From: an uncultured Clostridia bacterium
GTDB taxonomy: Bacteria; Bacillota; Clostridia; UBA1381
Length of the DNA: 64,000 nucleotides
Direction of reading: 5' to 3'
NCBI GenBank assembly: GCA_910585485.1
Contig: CAJUEZ010000005.1
Coordinates: 1-64,000 of the forward strand
Program-made: the position numbers and the translations under genes
Notes under the pieces: generated by a model
What the model was told of the DNA's origin: nothing
Seen by the model: the letters and a program-made list of their open reading frames with translations, nothing else
Database searches by the model: none
Shown: positions 16,569 through 23,320 of the stretch, one piece after another
How positions within the stretch are numbered: the first letter of the stretch is position 1
How the letters are laid out: each line of letters starts with the position of its first letter

Positions 16569-17306
16569 TCACCCCTTATACATAAATAGTTTTTCAGTAG
16601 CCGTATTACGGCCATTGTGGTTCAGTGTTCGGGTTACAGGTTTTTCCCATATACAGACAAAATCAGCAGGAGCGGATAGTTCGCTTACGATTACTGTATT
16701 ATCTTTGTTAGCCCATTGTCGGCAAGTTTCCCAAAATTCAGCGTGGTTAAAGTCTTTGCCGTAACCTGTTGTACCCGTATATGGTGGGTCAGCATAAATT
16801 AACGCATTAGTCAACCCCTTTTCAAAAATGCTATCAAGATTTTTATAATCTATACACGTAAAAACGGGTGGGTCAGCCTGTAGTAATACAGCCTGTGCTT
16901 CCAAATTCCTTTTAGCTTCGTCATAGTAATCGCGTACTATTCCCGATTTTGTATGTACTATTCCAGCGTAACCCCCAAAGTATTTACCGTTATAGCTGGC
17001 TAAGTAGCCGACAGCACCAACATACCAGCTGTCGTATTGCTCTGGGTGCTTTCTTGCGTCGTCGTATTGCTCTTTACTTACAGTCTGCGGAAGCCCCCCC
17101 CCCCCGACAGTTACATATTGCAAAAGGTCTATAAGTGGTAAACTATTGTCTGTACCCAGCCTTAACGGGTGCTTAATATGTGTTATGATATTTGCACCAC
17201 CTACAAAGGGTTCTATATACATACGACGGTTTTCCTTAACTAAATAGTGCTGTATAATCGGTACTATGTGTTTAGCTATACGTGCCTTGCTTCCTACGTA
17301 TTTCAA
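16569..17306 (-). CDS. Dam-family N6-adenine DNA methyltransferase with a 12-G tract
   Basis: A 245-aa D12-class methyltransferase: KYVGSKARI at the N-terminus, SAM-binding IEPFVGGANI (31-40) and catalytic DPPY (172-175). The length suits the Dam/DpnM family, whose usual target is GATC, but the target here cannot be read off. Residues 68-71 are four glycines encoded by twelve consecutive G (17105-17094) in the loop before SKEQYDDARKHP. In the given sequence the tract is in frame, so the gene reads as ON. Gain or loss of one G would truncate it soon after residue 70, before DPPY. The start codon is TTG. Confidence 0.85.
   Translation of the reverse strand: MKYVGSKARIAKHIVPIIQHYLVKENRRMYIEPFVGGANIITHIKHPLRLGTDNSLPLIDLLQYVTVGGGGLPQTVSKEQYDDARKHPEQYDSWYVGAVGYLASYNGKYFGGYAGIVHTKSGIVRDYYDEAKRNLEAQAVLLQADPPVFTCIDYKNLDSIFEKGLTNALIYADPPYTGTTGYGKDFNHAEFWETCRQWANKDNTVIVSELSAPADFVCIWEKPVTRTLNHNGRNTATEKLFMYKG
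17094..17105. repeat. homopolymer tract, 12 G on the coding strand
   Basis: Twelve consecutive C on the + strand, i.e. twelve G in the coding strand of the adenine methyltransferase gene, encoding Gly68-Gly71. It is the longest G/C homopolymer noticed in the window. Tracts of this length slip during replication and are a hallmark of phase-variable genes. Confidence 0.95.
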
Positions 17307-17310
17307 TTTA

Positions 17311-17646
17311 TCACCCCTTTACCTGGTCTAAAAAGCCCGCAATAGCTGTAGCTATTGTATGGGACACCGTAACCGTTACGGCGTTTCCGAATTGCTTATA
17401 AGCCTGTGAATTGCTTACAACCTGTTCCCAGCTATCCATAGGGAAGCCCTGTAAACGTCCGTACTCTGTCGGCGTAAGTTTACGTACTCTATACCGTGTA
17501 GGGTCGAATACTTTTATGTGGTGCGTACCGCCAGCTACAGCAGTAGCCGTAGGACTAATGCCGTCTGTACCGTGTACGCGTCTGCTGTGGTCGTGGCCTT
17601 TCATATCCAACATACCTAAGACGTTTATATCAGTGTCTTTACTCAT
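17311..17646 (-). CDS. C5-cytosine methyltransferase, C-terminal part (motifs IX-X)
   Basis: A 111-aa frame holding GISPTATAVAGG, then RKLTPTEYGRLQGFP (motif IX) and YKQFGNAVTV (motif X) of a C5 methyltransferase. The N-terminal motifs are on the separate frame at 17784-18908. It could begin at its own ATG, with the G8 tract six bases upstream serving as a ribosome site, or be joined to the 52-codon frame at 17639-17797 if the tract had seven G. Natural two-part C5 enzymes such as M.AquI are split at a similar place, so this may be functional. A frameshifted gene is the alternative. Confidence 0.75.
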   Translation of the reverse strand: MSKDTDINVLGMLDMKGHDHSRRVHGTDGISPTATAVAGGTHHIKVFDPTRYRVRKLTPTEYGRLQGFPMDSWEQVVSNSQAYKQFGNAVTVTVSHTIATAIAGFLDQVKG

Positions 17647-17797
17647 ATCGTACCCCCCCCGAAAATTCTAAGATATACTTAGGGTCTTTATAATCTGTCG
17701 CCGTTACAGCGCCTACAATGCCTTCCGTATGATGTATAAACCCTTTTTGACCGCCGCTGCCTTTGTGCGCGACTTGCATAATTTTAGGTAACATCAT
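17639..17797 (-). CDS. C5-methyltransferase middle segment, own reading frame
   Basis: A 52-codon frame between the two larger parts of the cytosine methyltransferase. It starts ATGATG, overlapping the stop of the N-terminal part, with GAAAGGG seven bases upstream. It encodes KIMQVAHKGSGGQKGF, HHTEGIVGAVTATDYKDPKYI. This has the same pattern as the variable region repeats of phage cytosine methyltransferases (I.V.G ... GI..T.T ... I). It runs through the G8 tract and stops eight bases inside the downstream frame. With one G fewer it would read straight into the C-terminal part. Confidence 0.55.
   Translation of the reverse strand: MMLPKIMQVAHKGSGGQKGFIHHTEGIVGAVTATDYKDPKYILEFSGGVRYE
17653..17660. 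repeat. homopolymer tract, 8 G on the coding strand
   Basis: Eight C on the + strand (eight G in the coding strand) at the junction of the middle and C-terminal frames of the cytosine methyltransferase. Seven G would fuse the two frames (SGG-YDMSKDTD). Eight G leaves them separate. Confidence 0.9.
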
Positions 17798-18908
17798 CTT
17801 CAGCCCTTTCTACAACAAAATTTTTACTACTGCCGCCTTCAGCACCTTTTACGCAATGACTAATACCGTCTTTACGTGTTTCAAGCCCTCTACTGTGAAT
17901 TAAAGCACTTGCCACGGTATCGCCTTCGGGTATAAGGTCTTTTTCAACAACCTTAACGCCTTGTCGACTACTTCGTAATATCGGTGCAGCTTCAGTATAA
18001 GGACGAACCCCGCTAAAGCCGTATGTATCGTCCACTATAACGCCGTGTAAGTCCTGGGCTGTAAGTGTAAACATCTCTTTTTCGTTTTCTTTAGCACGCG
18101 GCCCGTTCTGCCGTTTATTGATACGGTCTGGGGTTATAGTTGCGTGGCAATCTTCAAGCCCCTGTAACCTCTGTAGTGCCTGTTCTATAATCGTCTTAGC
18201 CTTGTCGTCGTTAATATAAAACTTCTCGTCTACGTTCGTTTCCAATATCGACGACAGCTTAGGTATATAGTCGTGTTGCTCTGTAGGGAATACAAAGTCG
18301 CCCGGCAAGTCGTTACGCACACCGACAACGAAGTATCGTTCCCGGTTTTGCGGTACATTGAAATACTTTGAATTGTACAACGTGTAATACATTCTGTACC
18401 CGCGTTTCGCGTATTCTGCTTCCAGGATAGGTAGATATGGCTTCAGCCTTTTTACGTTTTCTGCTAACAGTATAAGCGGTAGCTTCTGGCTCTCTCTCTC
18501 TGTAGCTTCGTCAAGCAGTCGCATTATTTCAAAAAACATACCGCTTCTGCTTGCGGCTTTATTTCGTGTACAACCACAACGCGGACAAGGGTTTTCCGAC
18601 GTATAATTTTCGGACGTAAGTTCCCAGGTTTCGCCACACTCCATACACTCTATAACTATACCCGCTTGTTTACCCGCGACGCTAAGGTCCTGGCAAGGGA
18701 AGCCGAACGCCCAAACGTCCGCGTAAGGTACGTCGTCTATAGTCATTTTTGTAATGTCAGCTTGTATAACGTTTTTATCAACATTTGCTGCGTAGCTCTG
18801 TACCGCGTACTTGTCAAAGTCCCACGACCCGGCGAACTCAAAACCCGCCTGTTTGAAGCCTAAACCGATACCACCACAACCACAAAAGAAGTCGTTTAGT
18901 GTGTACAT
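17784..18908 (-). CDS. C5-cytosine methyltransferase, N-terminal part (motifs I-VIII)
   Basis: A 374-aa protein with motif I FFCGCGGIGLGF (7-18), motif IV GFPCQDLS (69-76, catalytic C72), motif VI AENVKRL (149-155) and motif VIII QNRERYFVVGVR near 190. Between motifs IV and VI there is a zinc-ribbon-like insertion (CMECGETWEL, CPRCGC; 88-113). The variable region follows, then the frame stops (ERAEDDVT) before motifs IX and X, which are encoded downstream in other frames. The target sequence is unknown. It overlaps the SbcC-like N-terminal half by 13 bases. Modification could protect the element from host restriction. Confidence 0.85.
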   Translation of the reverse strand: MYTLNDFFCGCGGIGLGFKQAGFEFAGSWDFDKYAVQSYAANVDKNVIQADITKMTIDDVPYADVWAFGFPCQDLSVAGKQAGIVIECMECGETWELTSENYTSENPCPRCGCTRNKAASRSGMFFEIMRLLDEATERESQKLPLILLAENVKRLKPYLPILEAEYAKRGYRMYYTLYNSKYFNVPQNRERYFVVGVRNDLPGDFVFPTEQHDYIPKLSSILETNVDEKFYINDDKAKTIIEQALQRLQGLEDCHATITPDRINKRQNGPRAKENEKEMFTLTAQDLHGVIVDDTYGFSGVRPYTEAAPILRSSRQGVKVVEKDLIPEGDTVASALIHSRGLETRKDGISHCVKGAEGGSSKNFVVERAEDDVT

Positions 18909-20200
18909 ACGCCGTCCCCCTTTATAGGTTGGTTACATAGCGGACATACGCCCCCGGCAGCGTTCCACGCTTCCGTAAGCTCTGTTTGTGCTGTAACGTA
19001 TTGCGATTTATACGCTTCTACCGTACGTTCCGCGCTTTCCGCGATACTCTTACGGCGTTCGTAAAGCGCCTTACATTCCTGTAGTCTGGCTAACGTTTCC
19101 GCTTTTGCTTTTACAGCCTTTATATCGCCGTTTAAAGCGTCCGTTTCACCCAGACGGCTAATTACTCCTGTTAATCTTATAGCGTCCGATTTCGCCGTGC
19201 TGTAACTCGATAACACGGCTTTTAATTGTGTTAGTCGTCCGTCTTGTTGCCGTACTGTCTGAAGGTCTGTAAACAGTTCCGGGACTTCTGATAACGTTTT
19301 CAGTGTTTCGCGTAACGATTTACGACGCTGGACACTATCCCAGAACATTTTAGCTAACACCTTCAGCTTTACAGCTTTTTCGTATAAATCGTCCAGCTCT
19401 GCAAGCTGTGTTGTAAGCGTAGGTACATTTGCGTAACGCTCTATCACTATGGCCGCGTTACCGCGTATTTCGTCGTAATAACTGTAGCGTTTACCCATAT
19501 CGCATAAGCTGTTATACTTTGCTACATCTGCTTCCACGTCTTTGTATATCGTTTCCAGATTTCCGACCGCTTTTAGGTTATCCTTTGTATGCAAATAGTC
19601 TAAAAGCTCTACGTCATACTGTCCGACTGCCTTGTCTGCGTGACGTATGATTTCCCTTGTCTGGTGCATCTGCTTCACTATAACGCCGATAGCTTTGTCG
19701 ACGACTTCAGTACCCGCCAGCTTGCCTAACACCTTCGCGCCTACACTTCCTGTTTCACTAAGCAAGAACGGCGGGTCAAGCTGATAAGCAAAGTTTAAGC
19801 ACGTATCGAAGTTATCGCCGTATCGCTGTTTATCCAGCCCTAATACCTCTTTGATTTCTAAAGGTAATTCGGCCTTTTCCCAAGCGTCCGGGTATTCGCT
19901 GTGTGTGTACACTGTCTTACCCTTACGGCGGGTTTTTGTAATTTCGACACCGTTGTCAAACTCTACAGCAACAGTAGCACGGTCGGCAGCCTGTATTATC
20001 TCGCCCGAATTATCACGTATAACGTGTATAAAGGCTTCGCCCTGCGGCTCATTAAATGCGAACCAACGAAGGGCGCGTATAATTGCAGTCTTGCCCGCGT
20101 CCGAAGGTCCTGTTATGACATTCAGACCGGGCGACAGGGTAAACGTACTGTCAAAATGCGATTGAAAACCCTGTATATGTACTTTTGCTATGTATGCCAT
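18896..20200 (-). CDS. SbcC/Rad50-like ATPase, N-terminal half ending at a zinc hook
   Basis: A 434-aa protein. The N-terminus is a RecF/SMC-like fold with Walker A GPSDAGKT (31-38) and QLDPPFLLSETGS near 165. A coiled coil fills about residues 180-415, and the protein ends at a zinc hook (C419-P-L-C422). This is exactly the first half of an SbcC/Rad50 chain. The stop lies 12 residues after the hook, so the split falls at the natural hinge rather than at random. The Walker B half is the gene at 15070-15717. Its start overlaps the stop of the excisionase-like gene by one base. Confidence 0.85.
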   Translation of the reverse strand: MAYIAKVHIQGFQSHFDSTFTLSPGLNVITGPSDAGKTAIIRALRWFAFNEPQGEAFIHVIRDNSGEIIQAADRATVAVEFDNGVEITKTRRKGKTVYTHSEYPDAWEKAELPLEIKEVLGLDKQRYGDNFDTCLNFAYQLDPPFLLSETGSVGAKVLGKLAGTEVVDKAIGVIVKQMHQTREIIRHADKAVGQYDVELLDYLHTKDNLKAVGNLETIYKDVEADVAKYNSLCDMGKRYSYYDEIRGNAAIVIERYANVPTLTTQLAELDDLYEKAVKLKVLAKMFWDSVQRRKSLRETLKTLSEVPELFTDLQTVRQQDGRLTQLKAVLSSYSTAKSDAIRLTGVISRLGETDALNGDIKAVKAKAETLARLQECKALYERRKSIAESAERTVEAYKSQYVTAQTELTEAWNAAGGVCPLCNQPIKGDGVCTH

Positions 20201-20424
20201 TATGTAGCCGCCCCTTTCTCTGAATTATTTTCTAAATGGGTCTTTATCCAATCCATAAGTAAGTGTTTAGGTATTTTTATCGTTGTTCCTATCTTCAACG
20301 CGGGAAAACCCTCTGTATGCGTCAGTTCGTACGCCTGTCGCTGCCCTATGCCTAAGAAGCTGCGTAATTGATACACCGTCAGCATAGCGGGTAATTCCTC
20401 AATGTTTCTATACGTCTGCGCCAT
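20200..20424 (-). CDS. excisionase-like small helix-turn-helix protein
   Basis: A 74-aa winged-helix protein of the MerR-like/excisionase class: MLTVYQLRSFLGIGQRQAYELTHTEGFPALKIG, given here only as the pattern LTVYQLRSFLGIGQRQAYEL then GFPALKIG, followed by IPKHLLMDWI. Such proteins act as excisionases or as local transcription factors. It overlaps the upstream XRE gene by 17 bases and shares its promoter. No integrase is encoded in the window, so the excisionase role is a guess. Confidence 0.65.
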   Translation of the reverse strand: MAQTYRNIEELPAMLTVYQLRSFLGIGQRQAYELTHTEGFPALKIGTTIKIPKHLLMDWIKTHLENNSEKGAAT

Positions 20425-20707
20425 TCGGTAAGCCCCCTTCCTCTACGGCTCTGACGATAAGCCCGTCGCACAATTTATAGCCGCACTTTTCAAGAAGTTC
20501 AGCGTCCGCGTCGGTGTAGTCGTCGTAAAATACTTCTTGTACCGTTCTTTTAAGCGCGGTCGCTATAGCTTCCATAGCGGACTTCGACGGCTGCTTACCA
20601 CCGTTTTCTAAGTGGCTTAAATGTCCCAGCGATAACCCTGTATCAACGGCTAATGCTTTTAGCTGTAAGCCCTGGGTAAGTCGAAAAAATTTAATCTTGT
20701 TTGCCAT
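20408..20707 (-). CDS. XRE-family regulator of the mid-early operon
   Basis: A 99-aa protein with an N-terminal HTH_3 fold (RLTQGLQLKALAVDTGLSLG, HLSHLENGGKQPS) and a 35-residue C-terminal extension. I use ATG GCA AAC, with AAGGGGG eight bases upstream; a GTG start three codons earlier is possible. It has its own promoter and operator region (20735-20802), with repeated GACAA/TTGTC half-sites. That makes it a second switch inside the early operon, possibly controlling the recombination genes that follow. Confidence 0.8.
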   Translation of the reverse strand: MANKIKFFRLTQGLQLKALAVDTGLSLGHLSHLENGGKQPSKSAMEAIATALKRTVQEVFYDDYTDADAELLEKCGYKLCDGLIVRAVEEGGLPNGADV

Positions 20708-20734
20708 ACATAACACCCCCTTATACGGTTATTC

Positions 20735-20802
20735 TTTAAGACAATTCATTGTAAATTGTTTGTCTGTACGACAATCATACAGCAAAAAATTTTTAGCGTC
20801 AA
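20735..20802 (-). promoter_or_regulatory. promoter and GACAA/TTGTC operator array of the XRE-excisionase genes
   Basis: On the minus strand TTGACG (20802-20797), a 17-base spacer and TATGAT (20779-20774) form a good promoter. Between it and the start codon are half-sites GACAA at 20740, TTGTC at 20760 and GACAA at 20770, giving two dyads: GACAA-15-TTGTC and TTGTC-5-GACAA. A further TTGTC lies upstream near 20813. This layout suits autoregulation by the XRE protein. Confidence 0.65.
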
Positions 20803-20830
20803 TAAGCCACTTGTCTAACAGGTACGCCGT

Positions 20831-20872
20831 TTTTATATCCTCGTTTATCCTCTGTTATCCTGTATTTTTCCG
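20831..20872 (-). repeat. GGATAA direct repeats, copy near the second switch
   Basis: Read on the minus strand: CGGAAAAATAC, then AGGATAACAG, AGGATAAACG and AGGATATAAA in tandem. The same combination (CGGAAAAA, then AGGATAACAG and GGGATAACAT) occurs on the plus strand at 24133-24170 beside the attachment site. These may be binding sites for an excisionase, integrase or replication protein. Confidence 0.5.
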
Positions 20873-20901
20873 CATTACTCTATAAAAACATAAAAATTTT
20901 T

Positions 20902-21078
20902 TTAAACTGTAGTACAGCTTACAGGCTCACGAATAACCCTGTACGGGTGCTTACTTTTAATAGCGCTTGTTACGGCGTTCATCATTCTACTATGTACTGT
21001 AGTTTTACTGACACGTATACTATTCTTACTTATGACCTCGACTACTGTATACGTACAGTTTTCTTTTGTTGCTTTCAT
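20902..21078 (-). CDS. 58-aa basic hypothetical protein
   Basis: It encodes a basic, polar 58-aa protein beginning MKATKENCTYTVVEVISKNS and ending REPVSCTTV. The ATG lies two bases after the stop of the 129-aa gene and an AGAAAGG site overlaps that gene's end, so the two are coupled. It may be a small DNA-binding protein by charge. The family is unknown. Confidence 0.5.
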   Translation of the reverse strand: MKATKENCTYTVVEVISKNSIRVSKTTVHSRMMNAVTSAIKSKHPYRVIREPVSCTTV

Positions 21079-21080
21079 AA

Positions 21081-21470
21081 CTACACCAGCCTTTCTATGA
21101 CAATTTCTGTCGGAAGCGGTGTATTGTGTAGCTTCAGCATACGTAACGTAGCACGGCGTTTGTCAGTCGCCGTCGTCGTTGAAGTTCTGTAGCGACCGCT
21201 TATAAAACGTCTATGCTCGTCAGCGTACTTCAACGTTATAGACCCTTTTACCATTTTCACGTAATCGGGTATACTGTTCGTCTGACCGATACCTAACAGG
21301 TCGTGCAGCTTAACCATAGCGTCATAATTGACGGTATACGTTGCTTCTGCTATAGCTATACCTACAGCGTCTTTCGGCTTAGGGAATACACACGATACCC
21401 CCCAGCGTGTTTGCCGTGCCTTTCTACTCCATAATTGGTCCCGTATACGGGCATTTCTTTCAAGTTGCAT
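21081..21470 (-). CDS. hypothetical early protein
   Basis: A 129-aa basic protein, N-terminally rich in Arg (MQLERNARIRDQLWSRKARQ). No family is recognised. I start it at the second ATG because GAAAGGGG and a seven-base spacer precede that codon; the longer frame would start inside the ribosome site. It lies between the Rha-type regulator and the 58-aa gene. Confidence 0.6.
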   Translation of the reverse strand: MQLERNARIRDQLWSRKARQTRWGVSCVFPKPKDAVGIAIAEATYTVNYDAMVKLHDLLGIGQTNSIPDYVKMVKGSITLKYADEHRRFISGRYRTSTTTATDKRRATLRMLKLHNTPLPTEIVIERLV

Positions 21471-21563
21471 ACATACAACCCCTTTCAATATGATTTTACG
21501 GCACGGGCTTGTAACCGTCTACCTGGCCGCATTACCGGGGAACGAAGCCCCCGTTACTCTGCG

Positions 21564-22277
21564 TTACTTATATGTTACGGTCTTTACACGTTCCACCTTG
21601 TACGCCTTACCCTGGACTGTAATCTCTTTCAGAAATGCTATATAGCGCTTATTGTCCTTCGTCGTGTAAAGCTGTATACCGTCATTGTCCCAGACTATAA
21701 TTATATACGTTGTTACGTAGGTTCTTTTCGCCTTCGGTACTACAGCTTTTGTAGGCTCTGTCGTTGCAGGCAGCTGTAATAACTGTTCGCCCTGCGGTAA
21801 ACGGCGTATCTGCTCTACAATCTCTTTTGACAATGTGTTAGACACGGTTTTCATAAACTGAGGAAATAGCTTAGCTGTAATCTTTGACGCTGCCAGGTCT
21901 ACCAGGTCGTCGCTGTTCGGTCGTCGTTTTTGTATCACGGCTTCCATTTTGTTAAACTCGTCTATGTACAATTCCTTAAACTGCATAGCTTTAGGTCCTG
22001 TGTAACCCATAGCTACCATAGTGAAGCCGTCACGGGTTAAGTAGTACATAGGTCGGTACTGTCCTTTTCCGTCCTTGTAATCAACGGGCGCAAAATTGCG
22101 CTCGTTAAATTCTGTCGACACATTCGGTAATATCTTGTCGCGAATATCGCGTAAGACTTCTTTATGATTTTTACCGAATAACGCCGCAAGTTTTAAGCTA
22201 GTCGTTACAGGCTGCCCGTTTTCAATCTCTACCAGGTCGCACGACGGCGACGCTGGTATTAAATTAGTTAGTTTCAC
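21564..22277 (-). CDS. Rha-family phage regulatory protein
   Basis: A 237-aa protein. Residues 12-120 are a pRha domain: QPVTTSLKLAALFGKNHKEV (in part), FNERNF, YYLTRDGFTMVAMGYTG and KAMQFKELYIDEFNKME. The C-terminal 70 residues form a separate domain (YIIIVWDNDGIQLYTTKDN). Rha proteins are phage regulators or antirepressors, and several impede phage growth in hosts lacking integration host factor. The start is GTG after AAGGGGTG. It is the third gene after the early promoter. Confidence 0.82.
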   Translation of the reverse strand: MKLTNLIPASPSCDLVEIENGQPVTTSLKLAALFGKNHKEVLRDIRDKILPNVSTEFNERNFAPVDYKDGKGQYRPMYYLTRDGFTMVAMGYTGPKAMQFKELYIDEFNKMEAVIQKRRPNSDDLVDLAASKITAKLFPQFMKTVSNTLSKEIVEQIRRLPQGEQLLQLPATTEPTKAVVPKAKRTYVTTYIIIVWDNDGIQLYTTKDNKRYIAFLKEITVQGKAYKVERVKTVTYK

Positions 22278-22291
22278 AATGCGTCACCCCT

Positions 22292-22513
22292 TCAGCCGAA
22301 AATCTTTACAGCGTCCTGGGCTACTGTAAACGTAGCCCCCTTATATATTCGCGGGTGCTTAACCTGTGTACGCCTTGCCAAATTTAAGGCTTCTACCTTA
22401 GCGTCTACCTCATTAGCAGCTTTTATCATAAACGTAACTGCGTTTACAGGTCCTTTTGATTTTGACGTTACAGGGGCATTGTGTACCGTAACATCTACTT
22501 GATAAATTTTCAT
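22292..22513 (-). CDS. small hypothetical early protein
   Basis: A 73-aa protein with alternating strands and one helix (KIYQVDVTVHNAPV, ANEVDAKVEALNLARR, FTVAQDAVKIFG), likely a compact alpha/beta fold. AGGAAGGTG seven bases before ATG sets the start. The family is not recognised. Confidence 0.55.
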   Translation of the reverse strand: MKIYQVDVTVHNAPVTSKSKGPVNAVTFMIKAANEVDAKVEALNLARRTQVKHPRIYKGATFTVAQDAVKIFG

Positions 22514-22533
22514 TGTCAATCACCTTCCTTTCT

Positions 22534-22776
22534 TTAGTTCTTTAGTGCTATACGGTAGATACTACCTTCAACGTATTGTCTTTCTTTCAAGAGTTCCGCG
22601 CTTCTGACAAAGTTTTCTACACGCTCATATACTGCTGTTTCGCGTCCTGTTCCAACGGCTAATAACACGGAACAGTTTTTATTAGACAATGCAACATCTA
22701 AACAGGCTTTCCGCTCGGTTGTAGTTCCGTCTAAATCGTGTACTAAGACACTGTAAGTAATAGTTACAGTTTTCAT
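22534..22776 (-). CDS. first gene of the early operon, hypothetical
   Basis: An 80-aa protein with a strand-rich N-terminus (TVTITYSVLVHDLDG) and a helix before the end. GAAAGGCGG lies eight bases before the ATG. It follows the early promoter by a leader of about 50 bases. Its function is unknown; its place resembles that of early host-takeover or cro-like genes but it shows no HTH. Confidence 0.55.
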   Translation of the reverse strand: MKTVTITYSVLVHDLDGTTTERKACLDVALSNKNCSVLLAVGTGRETAVYERVENFVRSAELLKERQYVEGSIYRIALKN

Positions 22777-22833
22777 TTTGTTTACCGCCTTTCGTTTTCA
22801 CGTTTTTGTGTAGTTTTTTGATTTGTTGAGTAT

Positions 22834-22862
22834 AGTATACACTATTTTGAGTATGTTGTCAA
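22834..22862 (-). promoter_or_regulatory. early operon promoter with repressor operator
   Basis: Minus-strand TTGACA (22862-22857), 17-base spacer, TATACT (22839-22834). The spacer contains CATACTCAAAATAGTGTATA overlapping the -10. The same sequence, in the opposite orientation and with two differences, fills the spacer of the repressor promoter 45 bases away. An 80-aa XRE repressor binding here would block the whole leftward operon. Confidence 0.85.
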
Positions 22863-22904
22863 TAGTTTCTATAAACTTTTTTGATTATTTTTTTCACGTT
22901 TGTA

Positions 22905-22933
22905 TTGACTTTATACTCAATATAGTGTATAAT
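22905..22933 (+). promoter_or_regulatory. repressor promoter with twin operator
   Basis: TTGACT (22905-22910), 17-base spacer, TATAAT (22928-22933). The spacer and -10 contain TATACTCAATATAGTGTATA, the inverted twin of the operator in the early promoter. This suggests the repressor also controls its own gene. Confidence 0.85.
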
Positions 22934-22966
22934 TGTCTTGTAGACAAAAGAAAGGGGGTGTGTTTC

Positions 22967-23209
22967 GTGGGAATATCTAATAAGGTAAAAGGAATGTTAC
23001 AACTAAAAGGTAAGAAAAATACTGAGTTAGCAACCTACTTAGGAATGACGCCACAATCATTAGCTAACAAGTTTAACCGCGATAGCTTTTCCGCGGCTGA
23101 CCTGGTAAAAATAGCCGATTTCTTAGGCTGTGAATTAGCCTTTATATTACCAGATAACCAACACATAAACATAACTCTTGAAGACTTACGAAGCACCGAT
23201 AAAGGCTAA
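22967..23209 (+). CDS. XRE-family lysogeny repressor
   Basis: An 80-aa helix-turn-helix protein: NTELATYLGMTPQSLANKFN forms the HTH, followed by SAADLVKIADFLGCELAF. It is the minimal size of small Firmicutes phage repressors and lacks a dimerisation or protease-cleavage domain. The start is GTG after AAAGGGGG. It is divergent from the long early operon and both promoters carry the same operator, so it is the likely CI-type repressor. How it would be induced is not visible. Confidence 0.82.
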   Translation: MGISNKVKGMLQLKGKKNTELATYLGMTPQSLANKFNRDSFSAADLVKIADFLGCELAFILPDNQHINITLEDLRSTDKG

Positions 23210-23214
23210 CCGAA

Positions 23215-23254
23215 AATACCCTACAGCTGAATTTGCTGTAGGGTATTGCTTTTT
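23215..23254 (+). terminator. repressor-gene terminator
   Basis: A perfect 12-bp stem AATACCCTACAG / CTGTAGGGTATT with a nine-base loop, followed by GCTTTTTG. It lies just after the repressor stop. Confidence 0.85.
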
Positions 23255-23274
23255 GTGTCACACTATGGTATAAT
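23246..23274 (+). promoter_or_regulatory. promoter for the zinc-ribbon membrane protein
   Basis: TTGCTT (23246-23251), 17-base spacer, TATAAT (23269-23274). It overlaps the end of the preceding terminator, giving the next gene its own transcript. Confidence 0.65.
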
Positions 23275-23320
23275 TTGCCTGTAAGACAAACGACAACAGA
23301 AACGAAAGGGGATAAAGACA

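Noticed and set aside
16569..17306. The adenine methyltransferase as a pseudogene because of the G12 run
   Set aside because: Twelve G keep the frame, and all catalytic motifs are present on both sides of the tract.
20831..20872. A CRISPR array
   Set aside because: The repeats are about 10 bases, contiguous and without spacers; no cas genes are present anywhere in the window.
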